Source of the DNA: Oscillospiraceae bacterium
GTDB lineage: Bacteria; Bacillota; Clostridia; Oscillospirales; Ruminococcaceae
Direction of reading: 5' to 3'
Assembly: GCA_022791315.1 (NCBI GenBank)
Contig: JAAVYW010000036.1
Span: 1 to 53,720 of the forward strand
DNA: 53,720 nucleotides
Shown: in pieces, positions 15,995-23,795 of the stretch
How the letters are laid out: each line of letters begins with the position of its first letter
Position numbering within the stretch: position 1 is the stretch's first letter
Notes under the pieces: generated by a model
The model's database searches: none
What the model was told of the DNA's origin: nothing
The model's input: the letters and a program-made list of their open reading frames with translations, nothing else
Translations under genes and position numbers: made by a program

Positions 15995-16732
15995 ATGGCA
16001 ATTCAGTTTGAACAGAAGCAGCGCTATGGTGTAGACGACCTTTTGCACATCATGGAGATTCTCCGCAGCCGGGAGGGCTGCCCCTGGGACAGGGAACAGA
16101 CCCACGAGAGCATTCGCCGGGATTTTGTGGAGGAGACCTATGAAGTGCTGGAGGCCATTGACCGGCAGGACCCCGCCCTGCTGCGGGAGGAGCTGGGAGA
16201 CGTGCTGTTGCAGGTGGTTTTCCACGCCCGGATGGAGGAAGAGGCGGGCCGCTTTGCCTTTGCCGATGTGGTGGACGAGGTTTGCCGCAAGCTGATTGTC
16301 CGGCATCCCCACATCTTTGCCGGCGGAAAGGCCGATACCTCGGAAGAGGTGCTGCGCAACTGGGACAGAATCAAGCAGAAGAATAAGGGCCAGACCACAG
16401 TGACAGAGACCTTAGAGAGCGTGGCGAAGAGCCTGCCGGCCCTGATGTATGCGGAAAAAGTGCAGAAGCGGGCGGAGAAGGGCGGCTGCGCCCTGCCGGA
16501 TGCCGAGACAATTGCCGCCCAGCTGGCCCAGCTGGCCCAGGAGCCAGAGGAGAGAACGGGAGAAGAACGGGAAAAGGCGCTGGGAGACCTGCTGTTTGCA
16601 GCGGTGGCCCTGTGCCGCAGCTGGGGCTTGGACCCGGAACAGAGCCTGGTACAGAGCACGGGACGGTTTATTGCCCGGCACGGCGAGGCCGAGCAGGACG
16701 GCCGGGAGAGGGCCCTGTTTTCCCTGCTGTAA
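15995..16732 (+). CDS. mazG: nucleoside triphosphate pyrophosphohydrolase MazG
   Basis: A 245-residue all-alpha NTP pyrophosphohydrolase with two MazG-type halves. The first has the magnesium motif E-E-T-Y-E followed by E-E-L-G-D (ExxE-x-ExxD) near residues 45-70 and the conserved GCPWDREQTHES. MazG hydrolyses NTPs or dNTPs to NMP and pyrophosphate, as house-cleaning or in stringent control. The long N-terminal methylase domain of the B. subtilis yabN protein is absent, so this is the plain MazG form. ATG 15995 lies eight bases after GGAAGG; ATG 15989 is too close. Gene order matches yabN. Confidence 0.9.
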   Translation: MAIQFEQKQRYGVDDLLHIMEILRSREGCPWDREQTHESIRRDFVEETYEVLEAIDRQDPALLREELGDVLLQVVFHARMEEEAGRFAFADVVDEVCRKLIVRHPHIFAGGKADTSEEVLRNWDRIKQKNKGQTTVTETLESVAKSLPALMYAEKVQKRAEKGGCALPDAETIAAQLAQLAQEPEERTGEEREKALGDLLFAAVALCRSWGLDPEQSLVQSTGRFIARHGEAEQDGRERALFSLL

Positions 16733-16858
16733 GGGGAAAAGATTAGGATGAAGGCTTCATGCTCTCACAAAAACGGAGGAAGGATAGGCTTTTAAATACA
16801 CTTTGAGCCTGTTGCCCTGCGGCCTTTGCGGGCGGGGCTATCCCCAAAAAAGAAAGGA

Positions 16859-16880
16859 ATGGGTATCACATGGGTATCAC
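16859..16880 (+). repeat. 11-bp tandem duplication at the HU start
   Basis: ATGGGTATCAC occurs twice in direct tandem (16859-16869 and 16870-16880), directly after the AAAGGA ribosome site. The first ATG is out of frame with HU and would give a nine-codon peptide; the second is in frame. Confidence 0.85.
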
Positions 16881-17157
16881 AATGAGCAAAACAGATTTGG
16901 TAGGCGCAGTTGCCGCTAAGACGGAGACCTCGAAGAAAGATGCGGAAAAGGCTGTCAACGCCACTTTGGAGGCGATTACACAGGCACTGGCCAACGGCGA
17001 TAAGGTACAGCTCATCGGCTTCGGCACCTTTGAGGTGAAGGAGCGGGCCGAGCGTATCGGCCGTAACCCGCAGACCAAGCAGGAGATTATCATCCCCGCT
17101 TCCAAGCTGCCCTCCTTTAAAGCCGGCAAGGCGCTGAAGGACGCTGTTTCCAAATAA
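16870..17157 (+). CDS. hup: HU-type DNA-binding protein
   Basis: A 95-residue (or 91 from ATG 16882) histone-like HU protein. Visible are the N-terminal [10 protein letters not shown], the core [20 protein letters not shown] with the beta-arm and its tip proline, and the C-terminal [15 protein letters not shown] homodimers bend and compact DNA. HU normally starts at MxKTDL, which would be 16882, but that codon is 23 bases from the ribosome site because of an 11-bp duplication, so 16870 (11 bases away, adding MGIT) is preferred. Its place between mazG and rqcP interrupts the otherwise B. subtilis-like yab order. A terminator follows. Confidence 0.93.
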   Translation: MGITMSKTDLVGAVAAKTETSKKDAEKAVNATLEAITQALANGDKVQLIGFGTFEVKERAERIGRNPQTKQEIIIPASKLPSFKAGKALKDAVSK

Positions 17158-17170
17158 GTCAAGCCCTATC

Positions 17171-17210
17171 CGGCAGCCGGCAGTTTTGGACGGCTGCCGT
17201 TTTGCTTTTT
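17171..17210 (+). terminator. intrinsic terminator of hup
   Basis: A 9-bp perfect stem CGGCAGCCG/CGGCTGCCG (17171-17179, 17191-17199) followed by TTTTGCTTTTT. It lies 13 bases after the hup stop, separating the abundant HU message from rqcP. Confidence 0.9.
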
Positions 17211-17238
17211 GCCTTTTGAGCGGGAAGGAGGCCAGTTT

Positions 17239-17481
17239 ATGCGGCTGGACAAATATCTGAAGGTGACCCGCCTGATTAAGCGGCGCACCGTGGCGAACGA
17301 GGCCTGCGACGCGGGCCGGGTACTGGTGAACGGCAAGGCGGCCAGAGCTTCCTATGACGTGAAGCTGGGCGATGTGCTGGAAATCAACCTGGGGCAAAGG
17401 CCTTTGAAGGTAAAGGTGCTCTCTATCAGCGAGCATGTGATGAAGGCAGACGCCGCCGACCACTACCAGATTATCGAATAG
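17239..17481 (+). CDS. rqcP: S4-domain RNA-binding protein RqcP (YabO/Hsp15-like)
   Basis: An 80-residue protein made of one S4 domain: MRLDKYLKVTRLIKRRTVANEACDAG is split over helices 1-2, and LVNGKAARASYDVKLGDVLEI follows. RqcP binds 50S subunits stalled with peptidyl-tRNA and, with RqcH, helps add alanine tails in ribosome quality control. The size fits the B. subtilis YabO protein, as does the position between mazG and yabP. AGGAGG stands eight bases before ATG 17239. The in-frame extension to 17209 lies inside the upstream terminator and is rejected. Confidence 0.9.
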   Translation: MRLDKYLKVTRLIKRRTVANEACDAGRVLVNGKAARASYDVKLGDVLEINLGQRPLKVKVLSISEHVMKADAADHYQIIE

Positions 17482-17795
17482 GGAACTCGGTTGATGGGAT
17501 AAGCCTTTCACTTGTTTCATCAGCTGGAACGTATGCTCTGGGCCTGTGGCCTTTCATGGGACAAGGCAAAACTGTGTTTGGCCTTGGATTTTTTCAAAAG
17601 CACCCCTTTTGGGTGTTCTAAAAACTTGCCTACTGTGCGGGATTAAAAAGTGCCTGTGGGTATAAAGTATAAAGCGGTTTTGACAGGCAAAAAGCCTCTC
17701 CTGGAAATCAGGGAGAGGCTTTTTGGTTCTAAAGAGGGGAGAGGGGGAATAGAATAGAGGTAGGGAAGACCCGGAGACGAAAGAGGGAAAGCTGG
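17482..17795 (+). other. rqcP-yabP intergenic region
   Basis: About 310 bases with no gene. It contains CCTGTGGCCTTTC (17543-17555), similar to a 13-mer found in two other gaps, a small ACCC/GGGT hairpin near 17605, and a strong terminator. No SigE-type (ATA-n-CATA) promoter is evident for yabP downstream of it. Confidence 0.5.
17689..17724 (+). terminator. intrinsic terminator upstream of yabP
   Basis: A 13-bp perfect stem AAAAAGCCTCTCC (17689-17701) with GGAGAGGCTTTTT (17712-17724). It isolates the yabP-yabQ-divIC-yabR group from upstream transcription. Confidence 0.9.
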
Positions 17796-18089
17796 GTGAA
17801 AGTCATGGTGGAAGAGAAGAAGGGTGTTACCATTAAAAAATCCCACAGCATGAGCCTGGAAGGGCGGGCCAAGCTGCGGCTCACCGGCGTGGAGGATGTG
17901 GACAGCTTTGACGAACAGACAGTGGCTGCCCGGACGGTGATGGGGGAGCTGGTTATCAAGGGGGAGGGGCTGCACATCGGGAGCCTGAATGTGGACACGG
18001 GGGAGCTGCTCCTGGAGGGGCGGGTGGACGCTCTGCTCTACCGGGAGGCGCCGGTAAAGGGAGGGCTGCTGGCAAAGCTGTTCCGCTAG
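17796..18089 (+). CDS. yabP: sporulation protein YabP
   Basis: A 97-residue protein of the YabP family. The central LRLTGVEDVDSFDEQTV and LVIKGEGLHIGSLNVDTGELLLEGRVDAL pattern is typical. In B. subtilis yabP is made in the mother cell and is needed for full sporulation; its molecular role is not known. The GTG start at 17796 lies eight bases after GAGGG; the next in-frame ATG (17805) is too far. It is followed 26 bases later by yabQ, as in B. subtilis. Confidence 0.88.
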   Translation: MKVMVEEKKGVTIKKSHSMSLEGRAKLRLTGVEDVDSFDEQTVAARTVMGELVIKGEGLHIGSLNVDTGELLLEGRVDALLYREAPVKGGLLAKLFR

Positions 18090-18115
18090 GGGGCGGGAGG
18101 AGAGGGGGAAGTGCT

Positions 18116-18709
18116 ATGGGGTTTACCATTTCGCAGCAGGCGGGTACCTTTGCGGCGGCGCTGGGGTTTGGGTTGTGCCTGGGGGTGGCCTATGACCTGC
18201 TGCGGCTGTGGCGCAGGGAGGGAAGGTTGCCCTTTGTGCCGGTGCTCCTGCTGGACCTGCTGTATTTCGCCCTCTATACCTTTTCCACCTTCCTCTTTTT
18301 AATGGATCAGTGTAGCGGGGAGCTACGGCCCTATGTGCTGCTGGGGCAGCTGCTGGGGGCGGTGTTCTGGCTGTGCACCCTATCGCGGCCCTTTTTGAAG
18401 CTGGGGCAGCGGATTGTGGGGGTGGCAAAAGGCGGGGGAAGGCTGCTCTTTAAGGTGACAGTGCTGCCGCTTTTGGTGTTCAGCAGGAAAATAGCGGCAG
18501 TTTTGGAGCGGGCAGGGCGCTTTTTGAAAAAAAATCACATAAAATTGCATACTTCTGCCCGAATCGACTTGAAAAAGGCAGGCCATATGTTGTATAATCA
18601 AGATGAATCGACACAGGTGTCTTCTGATATGGGAAAAGCGCAGAAAAGGAGGGGATTCCTTTGGAAAGTGAAAAAAAGGCGCCCAAGCGAAAAGCCCACT
18701 TCCTGCTGA
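18116..18709 (+). CDS. yabQ: spore cortex biosynthesis protein YabQ
   Basis: A 197-residue membrane protein with four or five hydrophobic segments in the first 125 residues (GFGLCLGVAYDLLRL, VLLLDLLYFALYTFSTFLF, LLGQLLGAVFWLCTL, VTVLPLLVF) and a basic cytoplasmic tail. The YDLLR-W-R motif after the first segment is typical of YabQ, a mother-cell membrane protein needed for spore cortex formation in B. subtilis. The last 49 bases overlap divIC, whose ribosome site lies inside yabQ, so the two are coupled. Confidence 0.85.
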   Translation: MGFTISQQAGTFAAALGFGLCLGVAYDLLRLWRREGRLPFVPVLLLDLLYFALYTFSTFLFLMDQCSGELRPYVLLGQLLGAVFWLCTLSRPFLKLGQRIVGVAKGGGRLLFKVTVLPLLVFSRKIAAVLERAGRFLKKNHIKLHTSARIDLKKAGHMLYNQDESTQVSSDMGKAQKRRGFLWKVKKRRPSEKPTSC

Positions 18710-18963
18710 AATCCTTTGCTTTGCTCTTTGTGTTTTACTTTGTCATCCAGTTTATCGTCATCGCCTCGCAAATCCGGGAGAAAAAGCAGGAGCTGGCTTC
18801 GCTGCAGGACCAGGTGGACGAGCAGCAGCTGGCGAACGACGAACTGCAGAACATGCTGGATTCCGGGCTGACAGACGAGTATATCGAGCGCATTGCCCGG
18901 GATAAACTGGGGCTGGCCTATCAGGGGGAACGTGTCTTTATCGATATTTCCGGCACAAAATAA
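18661..18963 (+). CDS. divIC: septum formation initiator DivIC/FtsB family
   Basis: A 100-residue bitopic membrane protein. It has a short basic cytoplasmic start (KKAPKRKAHF), one membrane segment at about 17-36, then a leucine-zipper-like coiled coil (EKKQELASLQDQVDEQQLANDELQ, split over heptads) and the C-terminal ARDKLGLAYQGERVF characteristic of the family. DivIC pairs with FtsL and DivIB in the divisome. The TTG start at 18661 has AAGGAGG eight bases upstream and overlaps the yabQ end in another frame. Confidence 0.9.
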   Translation: MESEKKAPKRKAHFLLKSFALLFVFYFVIQFIVIASQIREKKQELASLQDQVDEQQLANDELQNMLDSGLTDEYIERIARDKLGLAYQGERVFIDISGTK

Positions 18964-19006
18964 CTGCGCCGGAAGGAAAATGCCGACAGGGAGGAACTTC
19001 GATTTC

Positions 19007-19528
19007 ATGCAGCTTGAGGTAGGAAAGATTTTAGAGGGCAAGGTGACGGGTATCACCAAATTTGGCGTCTTTGTAGACCTGGGTGAAGGCAAAACCGGAA
19101 TGGTACACATTTCTGAGGTGGCCTCTACCTATGTCAAGGAAATCCGGGATTTTGTAAACGACGGGGAAACCGTACAGGTGAAGGTGCTGAGCATTTCGGA
19201 GGACGGGAAGATTGGCCTGTCCATCAAGCAGGCTAAGCCGCCGGAGCCTCCTGCGCCCAGACAACAGCACGGCCGGGACCGTCAGCCCTACAACCGGGAC
19301 CGGGGTTCCTTTAACCGTGACCGGCAGAATAACTATCCCCCCGCTTCGCGGATGGATTCCTTTGAGTGGAAGGGGAAAGGCGGCCGCGCCCAGAGCGGCA
19401 ATGCCTCTTTTGAAGACATGATGAGCAAATTTAAACAGACCAGCGACGAGAAGATGAGCGACTTAAAGCGCGTCATCGACACCCGCCGGGGCAGCGCCAA
19501 CCGCAGAGGCGGCGGTGTCCCCCGTTAA
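19007..19528 (+). CDS. yabR: S1-domain RNA-binding protein YabR
   Basis: A 173-residue protein: one S1 RNA-binding domain (residues 1-75, with VGKILEGKVTGITKFGVFVDL and GMVHISEVA) followed by an arginine/asparagine-rich disordered tail (RDRQPYNRDRGSFNRDRQ) and a basic C-terminus (RRGSANRRGGG). YabR-type proteins resemble the S1 repeats of polynucleotide phosphorylase; their target RNA is unknown. ATG 19007 is 12 bases after GGAGG; ATG 18980 is an alternative adding MPTGRNFDF. It closes the yab cluster and is followed by a strong terminator. Confidence 0.88.
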   Translation: MQLEVGKILEGKVTGITKFGVFVDLGEGKTGMVHISEVASTYVKEIRDFVNDGETVQVKVLSISEDGKIGLSIKQAKPPEPPAPRQQHGRDRQPYNRDRGSFNRDRQNNYPPASRMDSFEWKGKGGRAQSGNASFEDMMSKFKQTSDEKMSDLKRVIDTRRGSANRRGGGVPR

Positions 19529-19544
19529 TGGTATCTTGTGAAGG

Positions 19545-19583
19545 ACTCCCTCCGGTTCTTTGGGCCGGGGGGAGTTTTGTTTT
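19545..19583 (+). terminator. intrinsic terminator of the yab cluster
   Basis: ACTCCCTCCGG pairs with CCGGGGGGAGT (19545-19555, 19565-19575, one G-U pair) and is followed by TTTGTTTTG. Confidence 0.9.
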
Positions 19584-19645
19584 GTGAAAATAGACAAAAA
19601 GGATGGAATAATCATCACGGATTTGTCGAATAGAAGTCAAAGCTA

Positions 19646-19674
19646 TTGCTTTTTTAGGACAAAGGGGCTAGAAT
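19646..19674 (+). promoter_or_regulatory. probable promoter of the MoxR operon
   Basis: TTGCTT (19646-19651), 17 bases, TAGAAT (19669-19674). It would give a leader of about 240 bases before the MoxR start. Confidence 0.55.
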
Positions 19675-19923
19675 AGTTCTATTCTGATAATTATAATCAA
19701 AACACTTGAGAAGTATCAGTTGAATACTTCTGGGGCCTGTGCCCTGTTGGGCACAGGGGCTGTAAAGCGGCGCTGTTTCGCATGGCAGAGCCAAAAGCAG
19801 GCGTTCACGCGCAGGCGGGTTTTTGGTCTGCCCCAGAAGACTGGTTTTGAGGCGCTTTGACAACGTGGACAATTTATGCCGTTTCTGTGCGGGATACGGC
19901 TGTTAAGAAAGGACGGATGGACA
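19675..19923 (+). other. structured leader before the MoxR gene
   Basis: A 250-base non-coding stretch with two clean hairpins, GAAGTAT/ATACTTC (19710-19730) and CCTGTGCCC-tgtt-GGGCACAGG (19736-19757), then further GC-rich inverted pieces. No riboswitch signature is recognised and no tRNA T-loop is present. Confidence 0.5.
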
Positions 19924-20868
19924 TTGGCAAGCATCTATGAGCTGGCGGGAAGGATTCGGGAAAACGTGGCAAAGGTGATTATCGGCAAGGGGGAGGTTAT
20001 CGACTCCATGATTGTGAGCATCCTCTGCGGGGGACATATCCTGTTGGAGGACGTGCCGGGCACCGGTAAGACCACCCTGGCCAAGGCTTTGGCGAAGACC
20101 ATCGGCTGCACCTGCACCCGTATCCAGTTTACCCCCGACCTGCTGCCCTCTGACCTGACGGGTATCAACTTCTATAACCAGAAGGAGGGGGAGTTTGTGG
20201 TGCGCAAGGGCCCTGTCTTTACCAATATCCTGCTGGCGGATGAGATTAACCGGGCCACGCCTCGTACCCAGTCCAGCCTGCTGGAGTGTATGGAGGAAAA
20301 GCAGGTGACGATTGACCGGGAGACGTTTGCCCTGGAACTGCCCTTTTTAGTCATTGCCACCCAGAACCCGGTGGAGACCCAGGGCACCTTTGTGCTGCCG
20401 GAGGCGCAGCTGGACCGTTTCCTCATGCGGCTCTCCATGGGTTACCCGGAGAAAAAGGATGAGCTGGGCATCCTGAGCAGCCGCAAGGAGAGCGACCCCC
20501 TGGCTGCCCTGGAGCCCCAGGTGAGCCGGGAGGAGCTGCTGGAGGCCGGCAGGGAGGTAAAGAAAATCCGGGTCTCCGATGCGGTGAAGGAGTATTTGGT
20601 GGAGATTGCCGAGGCCTCCCGCAAGGATGAGGATATCAAGCTGGGGGTGAGCCCCCGGGGCACCTTGGCGCTGATGAATGCCTCCATGGCCTGCGCTGCC
20701 ATTGCCGGGCGGGATTTTGTGACCCCGGACGACGTGAAGAAGATGGCGGGGCCGGTGCTGGCCCACCGGCTCATCTGCAAGGGCTACACTGTGATGAAGA
20801 GCGGCAACCCCGCGCTGGAAAAGGTGAAAGAGCTGCTGGCGAGAGTGCCCGCCCCGGTGGAGGGATAG
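19924..20868 (+). CDS. MoxR-family AAA ATPase
   Basis: A 314-residue AAA+ ATPase. Walker A lies within EDVPGTGKTT near 42-51, Walker B within LLADEINRA near 111, sensor 1 is ATQNPVE near 150 and the arginine-finger region is LDRFLMRL near 172. MoxR proteins act as chaperones that help assemble or activate partner complexes, usually with VWA or DUF58 proteins encoded next door, as here. The TTG start at 19924 follows AAAGGA by ten bases; an ORF extension to 19876 lies in the leader. It is the first gene of a MoxR-DUF58-DUF4129 operon. Confidence 0.92.
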   Translation: MASIYELAGRIRENVAKVIIGKGEVIDSMIVSILCGGHILLEDVPGTGKTTLAKALAKTIGCTCTRIQFTPDLLPSDLTGINFYNQKEGEFVVRKGPVFTNILLADEINRATPRTQSSLLECMEEKQVTIDRETFALELPFLVIATQNPVETQGTFVLPEAQLDRFLMRLSMGYPEKKDELGILSSRKESDPLAALEPQVSREELLEAGREVKKIRVSDAVKEYLVEIAEASRKDEDIKLGVSPRGTLALMNASMACAAIAGRDFVTPDDVKKMAGPVLAHRLICKGYTVMKSGNPALEKVKELLARVPAPVEG

Positions 20869-21036
20869 CGGGAGCTATGCTCTGTGGCATGACCCGCCCC
20901 CGTGAGGATACCCGGACAGAGGGACGTGCCGGGACTGAAAAAACGGAGCGAGCGGCCGGGCCGGCCAAGGGTAAGCCGGTGGGCTTGGACTTGGACCTGG
21001 AGGGGACGGAACCCAAAATAGAAATGGGGGAACGGC

Positions 21037-22188
21037 GTGGAACTCTTGGCAGTTGTGATATTGGTGTTTTTGGTGTGGTGGCTACAGGGCCTGGTGTTTA
21101 AAAAGAACGCGCTGAAGCATGTGGACTACACCTGCGCCTTTAGTAAAGATGAGGTGACGGAGGGGGACAGCATTGAGCTGGTGGAGACCCTGGCGAACCG
21201 GAAGTTTTTGCCGGTGCCCTGGCTCAAGGCGGAAATCACCACCTCCCGCTGGCTGGAATTTGCCCAGCGGAAATCGGTGATTACCGGGGAGACCCGGTTC
21301 ATCCCCAGCGTGTTTTACATGGGCAGTTTCCGGGAGACGGTGCGGCGCTGGCGGGTGGACTGCGTGAAGCGGGGCGTATTCCGCTTGGGCAGGGTGGACC
21401 TGGTGACAGGCGACCTGCTGGGCAGCGCCAGCATGGACCGCACGGTGCACCTGAATGAGATGGTGACGGTGCTGCCCAGGCTAGTGGATATCGACGCGGA
21501 ATTTGTGAACCTGCGGCATCTCACCGGCGACACGGTGACAAAGCGGAGGCTACTGGAAGACCCCTTTCTCATCAGCGGCGTGCGGGAGTACACCGACCGG
21601 GACAGCATGAACAAGATTCACTGGGGGCTCACTGCCCGCCAGGGCCAAATCATGGTGCGCAACAACGACTTTACTACCAGCCAGACTATCACTGTGCTGC
21701 TCAATATCCAGAGCATGCCGGGAGAACAGGGCAAGGCTGTGAAGGCCGAGGCCGCAGAGCAGGGTATCCGGGTGTGCGCCACGCTGGTGCACCGTGCGGC
21801 GGGACAGGGCATCCCGGTGCGGTTTGGGGTGAATACCAGTATTGACGGGAAGCGGGGGACCCTGCTCACCGGGGAAATCTCCTCGGGGGAGGGGGCAATG
21901 GAGATGATGCGCCTGATGGCCCGCCTGCCCTTGGAGAGCACCCAGGACATAGGCTTTTTCCTGGAGGAGATGGAGGGGACAGTGGACAGCTCCGACGTGG
22001 TGGTTGTAACCCCGTTTTTGAGCGACAGCATCCTGGCCTTCTATGACAGCATGCAGGCCAGGCAGGCCAATGTGGCAATATATGTCATCGGGTTTGTGGA
22101 CGCGCCGGAAAAGCTGGGGGACTACCAGATTTACTCCACCGGCAACTATCCCGGGGAGACACAGGGGGAAACGGAGGCGGCAGGATGA
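21037..22188 (+). CDS. DUF58 domain protein
   Basis: A 383-residue protein anchored by one N-terminal membrane helix (residues 2-20), with an extracellular or peripheral domain followed by DUF58 (about residues 190-260; the signature GVREYTDRDSMNKIHW is clear) and a VWA-like C-terminal part. DUF58 proteins are partners of MoxR ATPases. The GTG start at 21037 follows GGGGGAA. The 168 bases after moxR hold an alternative ORF in another frame that I do not support. The stop overlaps the next start (ATGA), so the two genes are coupled. Confidence 0.88.
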   Translation: MELLAVVILVFLVWWLQGLVFKKNALKHVDYTCAFSKDEVTEGDSIELVETLANRKFLPVPWLKAEITTSRWLEFAQRKSVITGETRFIPSVFYMGSFRETVRRWRVDCVKRGVFRLGRVDLVTGDLLGSASMDRTVHLNEMVTVLPRLVDIDAEFVNLRHLTGDTVTKRRLLEDPFLISGVREYTDRDSMNKIHWGLTARQGQIMVRNNDFTTSQTITVLLNIQSMPGEQGKAVKAEAAEQGIRVCATLVHRAAGQGIPVRFGVNTSIDGKRGTLLTGEISSGEGAMEMMRLMARLPLESTQDIGFFLEEMEGTVDSSDVVVVTPFLSDSILAFYDSMQARQANVAIYVIGFVDAPEKLGDYQIYSTGNYPGETQGETEAAG

Positions 22189-23597
22189 AAAAGGCACTTC
22201 CGGTACTGTTAAAGCTATGCCATCTGCTGGGGCTCACCAGCCTGCTGGGGGTGGGGGTGCTGTTTGCCCTCTCGCTGTTCCAGATGTCCTATGGGCCCAT
22301 GACATTGCTTTGGGTCTATGGGGCGGCCTTTGGGTGCTATGGGCTGTGCGCCCTCTTTGCGCTGGCCCGTTCTCGGTGGGGGAAGCCCATAAAAGCGGAG
22401 AAAAGGGAGAAGGTCCAGCGGGCCTCCGCCCTGGTACGGCATGTGGTGCTCTGCTTAATACCTGCCATGCTGCTGGTGCTCTTTGCCTTTGTGGTGGAGC
22501 TCTCGGCCGGCGTATGGTTCACGGTTATGGGGGGGCTGTTTCTGGTGGCGGCGCTGGTGATAGGGGGTTCGGTGGTCCTCAAGCCCTATGACCAGATGAA
22601 CGCCCAGGCAGAGCTGAAACAGGGGACATTGGTTTTTTGTGGGTTCTATTTTTTCTCCTTCCTGCTCCACTGGGGCTATGATTTCCTGGTATTTCCCTAT
22701 CAATGGTATCTATGGCTCTATTTCCCCTTTGTGCTGTGCTTGGTACTGCTGGGCAACCAGGTGAACATTGACGTGATGATGAGCCGCCGCAAGACAGGGC
22801 AGGCCATGCCCCGCAAGACCCGGTGGGTCAATTTCCTGATGACCCTGGTGCTGCTGGGGACGCTGCTGCTGTTTGTCACCTGCAAGGACGGGGTGGTGTG
22901 GCTCATTGTGAAGCTGGGGCAGGGGGCCAAGAGCGCTATCTCGGCGATTTTGCAGATGCTTATCCCGGAGCAGGGGGAAGTGGGCCCTTACAGTTACATG
23001 GACGACATGAACCCGACTAACCAGGGGGGCGGGATGCCCATCCAAGGGGAGCCCTGGCCGATTTGGGATATCCTGTTTTACCTGGTGATTCCGGCCATGG
23101 TGGTCTTTGTGCTGGTGTGGTATCGGGGTATGATTTGGAACTGGCTTAAGGAGGTGGCGCAGCAGATTGGCAGGGTGCTGCTGATGCTGATGAAGCTGCT
23201 ATACCCCGACAGCCGGGTGCGGGTGGAGGAGCACGAGGAGTATGTGGATGAATCCACTGACTTGACGCCGCCGGAGAAGTCCCAGAGGGCGGGAGAAAAG
23301 CAGAGCCTAAAGAGCCGGAGGAAGTTCTTGCGCTACCTAAAACAGGTGGACGACCCGGTGCTCTATGTGCGGGAGTGCTACCGCTATGTGGTGGAGCAGT
23401 ACCGCCTGCGGGGGCGGGAACTGAAGCCCGCCGACACCACCCGGGAAATTGGGGAGAAAATCGGCACCCAGTGGAACCGGGAAAAGGTGGGGGACATCAA
23501 TACGGCCTATGACTCCGTGCGCTACGGCGGGAAGGTGCCGGAGCGGGAGGAGTGCCAGAAAATGCGGGAGGAGTGTATCTCCCTGCTGGAATCTTAA
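22185..23597 (+). CDS. membrane protein with C-terminal DUF4129-like domain
   Basis: A 470-residue membrane protein: about seven hydrophobic helices in residues 1-330, then a soluble tail whose last 110 residues (LRYLKQVDDPVLYVRECYRYVVEQ is split by a turn; PADTTREIGEKI) resemble DUF4129. In the usual operon the third gene encodes a TgpA-like protein with a transglutaminase core between membrane helices and DUF4129. Here no Cys-His-Asp core is seen, so this is a core-less version. Its ATG overlaps the DUF58 stop. The function is unknown, perhaps with MoxR in envelope-protein maturation. Confidence 0.8.
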   Translation: MKKALPVLLKLCHLLGLTSLLGVGVLFALSLFQMSYGPMTLLWVYGAAFGCYGLCALFALARSRWGKPIKAEKREKVQRASALVRHVVLCLIPAMLLVLFAFVVELSAGVWFTVMGGLFLVAALVIGGSVVLKPYDQMNAQAELKQGTLVFCGFYFFSFLLHWGYDFLVFPYQWYLWLYFPFVLCLVLLGNQVNIDVMMSRRKTGQAMPRKTRWVNFLMTLVLLGTLLLFVTCKDGVVWLIVKLGQGAKSAISAILQMLIPEQGEVGPYSYMDDMNPTNQGGGMPIQGEPWPIWDILFYLVIPAMVVFVLVWYRGMIWNWLKEVAQQIGRVLLMLMKLLYPDSRVRVEEHEEYVDESTDLTPPEKSQRAGEKQSLKSRRKFLRYLKQVDDPVLYVRECYRYVVEQYRLRGRELKPADTTREIGEKIGTQWNREKVGDINTAYDSVRYGGKVPEREECQKMREECISLLES

Positions 23598-23795
23598 CTT
23601 TTTAGGATAGAATCGAAGCGCTCCCAAAGGGCCAATGCTTTGGGGACTGGGGTTCAGCGGCTGCGGGAAGCCGCTTTTGGCAGCTTTGCTTCGTATGAAA
23701 TAGTCAAGCGCCTGTTTTAGGCTGCTTTGACGATACGGCCCCGCCTCGGCAGGCTGCCGGGGGCGGGGCTTCTATGTGCTTGGGAGGGACGGGAA
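23598..23795 (+). other. intergenic hairpins (weak terminator)
   Basis: A 7-bp hairpin AGCGGCT/AGCCGCT (23656-23675) runs into TTTT and may end the MoxR operon. A longer GC hairpin, GCCCCGCC...GGGGCGGGGC type (23738-23769), lies 27 bases before the next start without a U-run. No gene is seen. Confidence 0.5.

Noticed and set aside
20877-21101. 74-codon ORF between the MoxR and DUF58 genes
   Set aside because: No family signature, strongly biased composition, and it runs into the DUF58 gene in another frame; the ribosome site near 21030 serves the GTG of DUF58.
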